From: SZUA-22 sp039714835
GTDB taxonomy: Bacteria > Bacteroidota > Ignavibacteria > Ignavibacteriales > Melioribacteraceae
DNA: 13,993 bases
Direction of reading: 5' to 3'
Assembly: GCA_039714835.1 (NCBI GenBank)
Contig: JBDLIN010000089.1
Location: forward strand, 1-13,993
Shown here piece after piece: positions 7,876-13,860 of this stretch (positions within the stretch are counted from its first letter, which is position 1; each line of letters opens with the position of its first letter). The notes under the pieces were generated by a model. That model was not told where the DNA came from and did not search any database. It saw nothing but the letters and a program-made list of their open reading frames with translations. The translations under genes were made by a program, and so were the position numbers.

Positions 7876-8564
7876 ATACCTTTCTTAACTCCCCATCTTA
7901 TCAATAAGGCAATTATTATAACCGATAAAACCAGCCAGAAAATACTCCAAAACAACACTGGTATATTTGTGATCTCAGAAATGAATTGAGCATCTGAAGG
8001 GCGGTAAATATCTGCAAAAAGATCTTCTTTAATATCAATGATAACATAAAACATACTTATCAAACCAAATATCTTGAAGAAATAAGTATTAACAATTTCA
8101 TCTGTATAAAAGGGGAGTAAGATGAAAAATAAAGCAAATACTACAGAAATAATCCTCCCCAAAGAACCACTAATAAAATTAGCTGCAAATAGTATCAGTA
8201 TGACTGAAAGAAAAACACCTAAGACTTTTCTCAATGTTATGTTATATCCTGAAGCAAATAATGCAGCTCCAAAACCTAAACTCCCCAAATAACCAGCACT
8301 TGATATAATAAATTTGTTCCCTCCAACAGAATATGTAGCACCTCCAAGAGTGGAGGTAAGCAAAATTGATTGAAGTTTTCCCCCTGTAAATATTGTTGCT
8401 AATCCATGACTAATTTCATGACTTAGAACCACAAATATTTTAATGGGATAAATTATATATGAGTCCCAGAAAAAGAATGAAAATAAAGTAATAAAAGTTA
8501 TTATCGAAAATTCAATTTGCTGTTTCTGTAATTTTGTAAGCTTAAACTTTTTGTTTTTTGCCAT
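7872..8564 (-). CDS. M50B-like integral membrane metallopeptidase
   Basis: A 230-residue membrane protein with a basic N-terminus (MAKNKKFKLTK), a first hydrophobic helix at about 18-35, and a zinc-protease motif HEISH at residues 49-53 (H49, E50, H53) inside FVVLSHEISHGLATIFTGGK. The following GGKLQSI turn, the SAGYLGSLGFGAALF helix, and a late SDAQFISEITNIPVLFW segment match the Peptidase_M50B family, distant relatives of the site-2 protease that cuts inside the membrane. The canonical third zinc ligand of classical M50 proteases is not obvious; the Asp in the SDA motif (about residue 194) is a candidate. Substrate and partner are unknown, and no anti-sigma factor or signal protein lies next to it. 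It converges on the MFS gene with a four-base overlap, and no clear Shine-Dalgarno precedes its ATG. Confidence 0.8.
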   Translation of the reverse strand: MAKNKKFKLTKLQKQQIEFSIITFITLFSFFFWDSYIIYPIKIFVVLSHEISHGLATIFTGGKLQSILLTSTLGGATYSVGGNKFIISSAGYLGSLGFGAALFASGYNITLRKVLGVFLSVILILFAANFISGSLGRIISVVFALFFILLPFYTDEIVNTYFFKIFGLISMFYVIIDIKEDLFADIYRPSDAQFISEITNIPVLFWSIFWLVLSVIIIALLIRWGVKKGI

Positions 8565-8651
8565 AAAAGATTCAAATATTTTTCAAGTAAATTTACAAAA
8601 TGTGACTTGAAATATAAATTTGTATTTCAATATTTTTATTTAATAGAATGT

Positions 8652-8702
8652 AAGCATAACATGCCTGCATTAGAAAGAGGTTAGAATCCCGTTACTCGCT
8701 CA
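8652..8702 (+). pseudogene. Decayed 3' half of a tRNA-Gly
   Basis: The stretch reads like the end of a tRNA-Gly: an AAGCATAAC stretch like the D-stem/anticodon-stem junction, a GCC that could be the old anticodon (8663-8665), then GGTTAGAATCCCG as a T-arm with its loop C changed to A, and TTACTCGCT as the acceptor strand with a T discriminator. Intact bacterial tRNA-Gly genes end in a similar way (GGTTCGAATCCCG, then the acceptor strand and CTCCA). The 5' half with the partner acceptor strand and D-arm is missing and the anticodon stem is broken, so it cannot work as a tRNA. It lies 84 bases before an intact tRNA-Val. Confidence 0.5.
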
Positions 8703-8720
8703 AATATATTTATTTAGGTC

Positions 8721-8749
8721 TTGTAAGTTTTAAAGAAAAGTAATATAAT
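8721..8749 (+). promoter_or_regulatory. Sigma70-like promoter of the tRNA-Val gene
   Basis: TTGTAA at 8721-8726 and a perfect TATAAT at 8744-8749 are separated by 17 bases, the ideal spacing. Transcription would start near 8756, about 30 bases before the mature tRNA 5' end, as expected for a short leader. The spacing and the position before a stable RNA gene make chance unlikely, even in AT-rich DNA. Confidence 0.65.
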
Positions 8750-8785
8750 TAGAATCTTAATTTTTGAACATGTTGTAAGACTCAT

Positions 8786-8860
8786 GGGAGTATAGCTCAG
8801 TTGGTTTAGAGCGCCTGCCTTACAAGCAGGAGGTCCTTGGTTCGAATCCATGTACTCCCA
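8786..8860 (+). tRNA. tRNA-Val (anticodon UAC)
   Basis: A full cloverleaf can be drawn. The acceptor stem GGGAGTA (8786-8792) pairs perfectly with TACTCCC (8853-8859), and A8860 is the discriminator. The D-arm is GCTC...GAGC (8795-8798 with 8809-8812). The anticodon stem CCTGC pairs with GCAGG around the loop CTTACAA (8819-8825), giving anticodon TAC (8821-8823), which reads the valine codon GUA and probably other GUN codons. The T-loop TTCGAAT is standard. CCA is not encoded. One T-stem pair is a mismatch, T8837 opposite T8851. A promoter and a hairpin terminator flank the gene, so it is transcribed alone. Confidence 0.95.
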
Positions 8861-8864
8861 CAAG

Positions 8865-8896
8865 AAAGCTGCTGAAATGCAGCTTTTTTCTTTTTA
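8865..8896 (+). terminator. Intrinsic terminator after tRNA-Val
   Basis: AAAGCTGC (8865-8872) pairs with GCAGCTTT (8879-8886) around a six-base loop, and the 3' arm runs into a T-rich tract (8884-8896, broken by one C). This is a classic rho-independent terminator four bases after the tRNA discriminator base. Confidence 0.85.
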
Positions 8897-8922
8897 AAGA
8901 AGGGGATAATACTGAATTTAGG

Positions 8923-8948
8923 TATCAACTTTTTGGGGCAGGTCCACT
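8923..8948 (-). mobile_element. Possible IS3-type terminal inverted repeat remnant
   Basis: Read on the minus strand, the sequence begins TGGACCTGCCCCAAAAAG and continues TTGATACC. This form, a 5'-TG end, a CCTGCCCC-like core and an A-run followed by GTTG, resembles the ends of many IS3-family insertion sequences. No transposase reading frame and no second end are visible nearby, so at most this is a leftover terminus between the tRNA terminator and the Fic gene. Similarity is from memory. Confidence 0.3.
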
Positions 8949-9020
8949 TTTTAACCATTTCTAACAAACTTGTTAAGGATGTTCTTAATGTCTTTAGGGA
9001 AGACTTTTTTGAGCATCCGT

Positions 9021-10562
9021 TCATGTAATAGCAAATATTTCTTTAAACTTTTTCTCAATTACTAAAACTTCATCATCATTCAAATTAGCAAACTCTCTAT
9101 CTTTTGCTCGTTTAGAAAGATTACCACTATTTTGTTCTAAGAAGTTAACAAGCAAAGCAACGGTTTTATCGGGCATTTCAAATTCATCATCCACAAACCT
9201 CTTAAAGTTATCATAATTTTTTAGGTATATAATCTCACTCGGGATGATATTTAAGATAGTATCATTGACGCAATCGTATAGAAATTCAGTTTGCTTTGTT
9301 ATATCAAAATAGCGGTAGAAATCAGCAGTTTCGTTTTTTACTTCAATATTGTGATTTTCAGTCTCTTCCCAATCAATAAAATCTAATAGAGGCTGTGAAT
9401 AGCTTTCCAATACTTGCCTATAATCATCAATCTGGTCTAGGATAGAAGCTGATACTGGAAAGATCATTCCTTGATGTGCGAATTGTTTCTTTGCCAAAAT
9501 ATGATGCACTAAATAACGATGAATACGACCGTTACCATCTTCCAGCGGATGAATAAAGACAAATCCGAACGCGATAATAGCTGCTGCAAGAACAGCGTCA
9601 AAATCTGTCTGCAACAATAAATTATTAGTAGCAATCAAACCATCTATCAGATATTCCAAATCTTGCCATCGTGCTGATATATGATCGGGGAGAGGTTCTT
9701 CAGTAGACCTATCATGCTGACCTACAAAACCACCTTCCTTTCGAAAACCCATTTCAACGAACCGGTCATTTTCAATTACTAACTGCTGCAGACGCAGAAA
9801 TTCCTTTTTGTTCAATTCATTTGAACCAGCTTGAGAAATAGCCTGACCCCATCTTGCAGCACGTTTACCCTTAGGACTTTCTCCTTCAATATTAAAAGAA
9901 GCTTTTGAATCTTTCAACAGTAAGAAAGCGGATGCACGCTGTAAAATATCTTTATGAATACCCTTGAGGTAATTGTTTTTTTGATTAGCAAGATCAGATG
10001 CAATATAACTATCAAGCTTTTCTGTCCTTTTTATAAGGGGGCAAAAATCTTTTGTGCCGGGAAGATTATTAATTATTCTGTGACGTTTAGATTTTGTCCC
10101 ATCAGAAATAGCGTACTGAAATTTTGTATCAAGCAGCAAAACATAGTTGCCGGCCATTAAATCCGGAAGGTTTAATCTTTTATCGAGCAGCCACTCATAT
10201 AAAAACCAAAGTTTTCTACTATACTGACCGAGGGGTTCAGCTTGAAATAAAGATTCAGCTTCTACTGAAGTGATTTCTTCAAAAAGTTTTTTCAATACAA
10301 GCAGATCAACACCTTCATACTTTAATGCAAAGATAAGCTGTTTATACAAATTATTTTCGGGAAGATGTCTTGAAGTAAATACTTGCCATTGACCCTTTTT
10401 ATACTGCCTTTTTTTTGAACTAATTATTGATAAAACATGAGGCAGCGGTACAGGTAAATTGTATGACTCGATTATTGCACCATACCCGACAAGAATACTT
10501 TCTTCAGGTGCAATACGACCGTGAAAAACAGTTATTTTTAGTGAAAAGCTTTTATTTATCAT
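9021..10562 (-). CDS. Fic-family AMP-transferase with built-in inhibitory motif (class II-like)
   Basis: A 513-residue cytoplasmic protein of the Fic family, which usually transfers AMP from ATP to a hydroxyl side chain of a target protein. The core motif HPLEDGNGRIHR sits at 338-349, with catalytic H338, acidic D342 for the metal, and R346/R349; the usual Phe at position three is Leu. Upstream, S222-F-N-I-E226-G227 fits the (S/T)xxxE(G/N) inhibitory helix whose Glu blocks productive ATP binding, so it appears to be a self-inhibited class II enzyme needing no separate antitoxin. An N-terminal region of about 200 residues (with RHLPENNLYKQLIFALKYEG) and a C-terminal tail of about 100 residues flank the core. 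The target is unknown. The start has no clear Shine-Dalgarno but is preceded by GTGAAA repeats. The gene looks less AT-rich than its neighbours and lies beside a tRNA, suggesting transfer. Confidence 0.88.
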   Translation of the reverse strand: MINKSFSLKITVFHGRIAPEESILVGYGAIIESYNLPVPLPHVLSIISSKKRQYKKGQWQVFTSRHLPENNLYKQLIFALKYEGVDLLVLKKLFEEITSVEAESLFQAEPLGQYSRKLWFLYEWLLDKRLNLPDLMAGNYVLLLDTKFQYAISDGTKSKRHRIINNLPGTKDFCPLIKRTEKLDSYIASDLANQKNNYLKGIHKDILQRASAFLLLKDSKASFNIEGESPKGKRAARWGQAISQAGSNELNKKEFLRLQQLVIENDRFVEMGFRKEGGFVGQHDRSTEEPLPDHISARWQDLEYLIDGLIATNNLLLQTDFDAVLAAAIIAFGFVFIHPLEDGNGRIHRYLVHHILAKKQFAHQGMIFPVSASILDQIDDYRQVLESYSQPLLDFIDWEETENHNIEVKNETADFYRYFDITKQTEFLYDCVNDTILNIIPSEIIYLKNYDNFKRFVDDEFEMPDKTVALLVNFLEQNSGNLSKRAKDREFANLNDDEVLVIEKKFKEIFAIT

Positions 10563-10650
10563 ATTATTTAGTGAAATATGCTTAAAGTAAATTAGTGAAA
10601 AACATTTACAAGTGGTGAAATATAATTATTTGAACACCAGTTAAGTGAAA
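10521..10650. repeat. GTGAAA repeat cluster over the Fic gene start
   Basis: GTGAAA occurs at 10521, 10541, 10571, 10595, 10615 and 10645, several times within a longer TTAGTGAAA or TAAGTGAAATAT context. Intervals are 20, 30, 24, 20 and 30 bases, near whole turns of the helix, so the copies lie on about the same face of DNA. The first two copies are inside the Fic coding start; the other four are upstream of its ATG (10560-10562). One more copy is at 10795. A multi-site operator for the Fic promoter is the simplest reading; no regulator gene is adjacent. Confidence 0.45.
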
Positions 10651-10762
10651 TATACTTATATATTTAATAAATTGATACTATTAAAATAAAACAACTGACC
10701 AGAGGAATTATGCGTTTTAGTTATTTCTTATAAATTTGTTAAGAATATTATACACTAAATAT

Positions 10763-10796
10763 TACCTCTTATCATACTTCGGGCGCCAGGCTAAGT
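10763..10796 (+). repeat. GC-rich extragenic repeat, degenerate copy
   Basis: The stretch shares the ATACTTYGGGCGCCAGGC core and the outer TACCTC with a copy at 13780-13814, in the same orientation. Its outer arms have diverged and no longer pair. A GC-rich core with GGCGCC stands out sharply in this AT-rich intergenic DNA. Confidence 0.6.
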
Positions 10797-10813
10797 GAAA
10801 AAGAATAACCTCA

Positions 10814-10833
10814 TTTGTGATGCAGCTCACAAA
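10814..10833. promoter_or_regulatory. CRP/FNR-type palindromic operator
   Basis: TTTGTGA-N6-TCACAAA is a perfect 7-base inverted repeat that contains the exact CRP consensus TGTGA-N6-TCACA. It lies about 240 bases upstream of the surface-lipoprotein start and about 250 bases upstream of the Fic start, so it could serve either gene. Which CRP-family regulator binds is not shown by the window. Confidence 0.5.
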
Positions 10834-10842
10834 TAAATTCTA

Positions 10843-10891
10843 AATAGGTCAAAAATTGGTATCTATTGCAAAATAGGTATTTGTACCTATT
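10843..10891. promoter_or_regulatory. Two tandem AATAGGT-type palindromes (putative operator)
   Basis: The second site, AATAGGTA-TTTG-TACCTATT (10872-10891), is a perfect 8-base inverted repeat with a 4-base spacer. The first is looser: AATAGGT (10843-10849) faces ATCTATT (10861-10867) with one mismatch. Two related inverted pairs side by side suggest binding of a dimeric repressor or activator upstream of the lipoprotein operon that begins at 11070. A small RNA hairpin is the alternative, but no T-tract follows. Confidence 0.5.
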
Positions 10892-11069
10892 GAAAAGTTG
10901 AAGATATTTGTTATTTTGCTAATGGTTATTAGATAAGTGTATCTTTTAATGTTTTAAGTAAAGTGTATTTAATTGATAATATTTGTAGAGTTTAATAATA
11001 AAATTTTAAATTGAAGTGAGCATGAATGAAAATTGATACTTTTTACAAGCTAAACAATATGGAGGTAAA

Positions 11070-12077
11070 ATGTATTTTTCAAGCAGAAGTAGTTTCATCG
11101 TTATTTTAGCAATTTTTATTCTCATTAGCTGTGATGTTACGGATACACTACAAGAGACAAATGAAAGTCCTCTAGATATGACTTATCTTTCTTCAGCAGA
11201 TTGGTATTTAGCCAGTTGTCCAGTAACTCATAAAAACAATTTGAATCTTGATGACTTAAATTTGAATATGCGAAGGGGCAATGCTTATTGGCATAACTTA
11301 TATCCGTCTGATGTTATATTATCTGATATTATAGATTCTGTTTCTTCAAGTATATCCATTCCAGTTTTGCATTTTGTCTATGATCCAAATCAAAAGGGGC
11401 AGTACAACAATAATCCTACTTATTCTAGCACTGATGCTTCATGGGCTGGGGTTACTGTTTTGTTAAAAGAAGAGGATGCTTTGAAGATAGGTGAAAAATT
11501 CAATAATTCGTATTTAGTTATGTGGATTTCACCACCGTGGAATACTACATTAACTCACTTTAATATTGATATAGGTGAGATATCTGAAGATGTTATTCTA
11601 AATGATATGTTTGATACAGAGGATCATAATTATAATGAACACTTCGATGATGGCGAAGATACTGGGCTTGATAGATTATTCGACAAAGATGAGTCTGGAT
11701 ATGATGAGATAAATATTGATCCAAATAACGATAATTATGAATTAATAACTACAAGTTTTATTGACTTTAGTAAAAGCAATTATCATGAAAATAATAACAA
11801 CTTAGATTCAGAAGATATAAACAATAATTGGAATCTAGACAAAAGTAATAATTACTATACTTATAAAATGCCAATGGATACTACTGACAATAATTATATT
11901 GTCGAAAACAGAGTATCTAGTAGTAGATGGTGGAAGATAAGGATACCATTAACAAATTACAGCGGAATAGTTGGTACACCAAATAACAATGAACTAGAAA
12001 TGTTAAGAATCTGGTTTAACGGAATGACGGAGGATATAAGATTTAGAATTGTGGAAATGAAATTTGTTGTTGAATAG
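11070..12077 (+). CDS. Surface lipoprotein resembling an N-terminal module of SprA (type IX secretion)
   Basis: A 335-residue predicted lipoprotein: signal peptide 1-20 and lipobox LISC with Cys21. The body has three visible parts: a jelly-roll-like region with WAGVTVLL (about 125-132); an acidic, Asn-rich segment (178-225) with GEDTGLDRLFDKDESGYD (195-212) and DPNNDNYE, which could bind calcium; and a C-terminal part with LDSEDINNNWNLD (245-257), YYTYKMPM, RWWKIRIPLTNYSG and LRIWFNGMTEDIRFRIVEMKFV. From memory this order (EDTGLDG, DPxxDNY, D.EDLNGNG.LD..N.YF.Y, GW..FRIPL, VRIW..G) matches the repeated modules of the giant outer-membrane protein SprA/Sov. Here one module stands alone on a lipid anchor. 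GGAGGT lies just before the ATG. A PorV-like gene follows 63 bases later. The match could not be searched, so family assignment is moderate. Confidence 0.6.
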   Translation: MYFSSRSSFIVILAIFILISCDVTDTLQETNESPLDMTYLSSADWYLASCPVTHKNNLNLDDLNLNMRRGNAYWHNLYPSDVILSDIIDSVSSSISIPVLHFVYDPNQKGQYNNNPTYSSTDASWAGVTVLLKEEDALKIGEKFNNSYLVMWISPPWNTTLTHFNIDIGEISEDVILNDMFDTEDHNYNEHFDDGEDTGLDRLFDKDESGYDEINIDPNNDNYELITTSFIDFSKSNYHENNNNLDSEDINNNWNLDKSNNYYTYKMPMDTTDNNYIVENRVSSSRWWKIRIPLTNYSGIVGTPNNNELEMLRIWFNGMTEDIRFRIVEMKFVVE

Positions 12078-12140
12078 TATATAAACAAATTATTTCAATT
12101 AAATATCTTCTTGATTTAAAAGAAAAATAAGGGATTACAA

Positions 12141-13220
12141 ATGCGGTTATTAAAAATTATTACGATTATCTTAAGTTTAGGGTCAATTAGCTTTGGGCAG
12201 CGGGGAGCGTTTTCGGAATTTAACACATCACGTTATGCCAGGGTAGTTGCTTTAGGTAATGCTTTTACCGGCCTAGCTGATGACATTGAAGCAGTATATT
12301 ACAACTCTGCCGGATTAGCTAATCTAGATTATTATTCTGCTTCTTATTCTAACGGACATGGTTATGCTTTTGTATTTGATGACTACACAGCAAGCAATTT
12401 TGCATTATTGCTACCAACGTTCAATGATATAGGGAAATTTGCACTTTCTGCAACACAGCTCAAATTTAATTTAGGGGATAATTTTAGCCAAAACTTATAT
12501 CGATTACATTTTGCTAGAAATATTTTAGATAATTTTTCTATCGGAGCTAGTATTAATTATTACCATATTTCTGCAGATTCATATAGTCTTATCTTTCAAC
12601 CAGATGGAGTTGATAAAGAATTCAGCGGGAACGCTTTTGATATAAGTCTATCAGCATTGTATTCTCTACCAATTGAGTTCATTCCTGGGATATTAAATGA
12701 AACACGTTTTGGGCTTCAAATGCAAAATCTCTTTGATACAGATGTTAATTATTCAAATGAACTTGATCCAAATCAAAAACACCAGACATTAAGAATTGGA
12801 GCTTCTACTTCAATAATTCCAAAACTTCCTACTGTTTTAAAATTAAATCCCATTAAGTTTATTCTTGTTGCTGATGCTGTCTATTATGGGAGCGAGTATG
12901 ATTTTAATCTCTGGCAGCCAAATTTTGGACTTGAATTAAAGTTGTTTGAGATTATTAGTTTAAGATATGGCAGAGAGAATGAAAATAAGATTGGAGATGC
13001 TTATACATCATCATCACAGCATCCAGTGAAAAGATACGGCATTGGTTTAAGCATACCTTTACATAAATTTATTACTGATTATGATAAGCTTGAGATTTCT
13101 TTTGACTACAGCTATTCTGATTGGGATAAGTTAGATGAGACACAACCGATGATAAGGTATTTTTCAGATGATTTACCCATTCGAGAATCGTTTAGTGTGA
13201 AGGCTGCTTTTCAGTTTTAG
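12141..13220 (+). CDS. PorV/PorQ-family outer-membrane beta-barrel protein
   Basis: A 359-residue exported barrel. The signal peptide is about residues 1-19 (ending SISFG). Then comes the family signature SRYARVVALGNAFTGLADD (30-48) followed by AVYYNSAGLAN (51-61), where most members have YNPAGLA. The rest is a series of alternating aromatic strands ending in SVKAAFQF, with the C-terminal Phe typical of outer-membrane barrels. Relatives include FadL-like 14-strand barrels; PorV itself docks on the side of the SprA translocon and shuttles cargo in type IX secretion. Whether this paralogue does the same cannot be told. AAGGGA lies six bases before the ATG. Sitting between two lipoprotein genes, and right after the SprA-module-like one, it probably forms an envelope complex with them. 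Confidence 0.82.
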   Translation: MRLLKIITIILSLGSISFGQRGAFSEFNTSRYARVVALGNAFTGLADDIEAVYYNSAGLANLDYYSASYSNGHGYAFVFDDYTASNFALLLPTFNDIGKFALSATQLKFNLGDNFSQNLYRLHFARNILDNFSIGASINYYHISADSYSLIFQPDGVDKEFSGNAFDISLSALYSLPIEFIPGILNETRFGLQMQNLFDTDVNYSNELDPNQKHQTLRIGASTSIIPKLPTVLKLNPIKFILVADAVYYGSEYDFNLWQPNFGLELKLFEIISLRYGRENENKIGDAYTSSSQHPVKRYGIGLSIPLHKFITDYDKLEISFDYSYSDWDKLDETQPMIRYFSDDLPIRESFSVKAAFQF

Positions 13221-13293
13221 GATTAAATAAGCTATATAGGATTTGGAGAGAATAAAGATTAACCAGAATTAACTAAATATATTGGAATAAAAA

Positions 13294-13764
13294 ATGCGAA
13301 TACTATCAGTGATTATTTTCTTCTTGCTTGTCGGATGTTCCTCTCATATTGAAAGGGGTTCACTTACTGAAGAGGAATATTATAATAAAATTACTAATAA
13401 GCTTGATAGTAAAGATGTAATTGTAAATTGCGGTAGTGGAGAAAGTAATGAAGGAGAATTTATAAGAATTGATAAAGATTTTCTCATAATTAAAGAGGCA
13501 ATAGAAATTAAAGAAATTAAAACTAGTGATGTAAAATCAATAGAATATAAAAGGGGATCAGCATTCGCTGGAGCAATAATGGGAGCACTTGCCGGATTTG
13601 GTGCCGGAATTATAATTGTTGAATTAACTGATGCAAATATTAATATTGGAGGTGGCAGCAAAAATCCAGAAATGTTCCTGTCGATTCCATTAGGTATACT
13701 TGTTGGAGCAATATGGGGTGGTATTGAAATAGGGGGGTATAAAACAATAGAGTTGGAAAAGTAA
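13294..13764 (+). CDS. Small lipoprotein with glycine-zipper segments, function unknown
   Basis: A 156-residue predicted lipoprotein: signal peptide MRILSVIIFFLLVG with lipobox LVGC and Cys15. Residues about 16-88 are charged and look like a small beta-rich domain (DVIVNCGSGESNEGEFIRIDKDFLIIKEAI). Two glycine-rich hydrophobic stretches follow, at about 89-109 (SAFAGAIMGALAGFGAGIIIV) and 130-148 (IPLGILVGAIWGGIEIGG), like glycine-zipper helices of membrane-associated lipoproteins. I do not recognise a named family. The ATG is 73 bases after the PorV-like gene with only a weak purine-rich site, and the gene probably ends the operon, since a GC-rich hairpin follows 16 bases after the stop. Confidence 0.7.
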   Translation: MRILSVIIFFLLVGCSSHIERGSLTEEEYYNKITNKLDSKDVIVNCGSGESNEGEFIRIDKDFLIIKEAIEIKEIKTSDVKSIEYKRGSAFAGAIMGALAGFGAGIIIVELTDANINIGGGSKNPEMFLSIPLGILVGAIWGGIEIGGYKTIELEK

Positions 13765-13779
13765 ACCGTTCCTTTATTC

Positions 13780-13814
13780 TACCTCGCACCATACTTTGGG
13801 CGCCAGGCGAGGTT
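13780..13814 (+). repeat. GC-rich extragenic palindromic repeat, intact copy
   Basis: ACCTCGC (13781-13787) and GCGAGGT (13807-13813) form a perfect 7-base stem around a 19-base loop containing GGGCGCC. The core is shared, in the same orientation, with 10763-10796, and the two copies enclose the surface-protein operon. No T-tract follows, so it is not a standard terminator, although it could still act as a processing or mRNA-stabilising hairpin. Confidence 0.65.
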
Positions 13815-13860
13815 GAAGTGGTATTGATTAAAGAATTAGAATTGAGTATAATATTGTACT

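Larger units (their letters stand above)
10563..11069. other. 507-base intergenic region between divergent Fic and surface-lipoprotein genes
   Basis: I find no convincing coding region here. The stretch holds four of the GTGAAA repeats, one degenerate copy of the GC-rich extragenic repeat, a CRP-type palindrome, two AATAGGT-type palindromes, and the GGAGG ribosome site of the next gene. The two flanking genes are transcribed away from each other, so both promoters should be in it. I could not place a convincing -35/-10 pair for either one. Confidence 0.7.

Noticed and set aside
8806..9024. 72-codon minus-strand frame whose ATG overlaps the Fic stop as ATGA
   Set aside because: Its second half is the antisense of the tRNA-Val gene and its terminator (the familiar STWIRTKDLLLVRQ-type translation), so a real protein is very unlikely.
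13380..13661. 93-codon minus-strand frame
   Set aside because: It is antisense to the small lipoprotein gene, which has a proper signal peptide and lipobox; the minus frame has no start signal or domain.
13780..13814. Integron attC site or intrinsic terminator
   Set aside because: The arms lack the GTTRRRY/RYYYAAC core of attC and no T-tract follows the stem.
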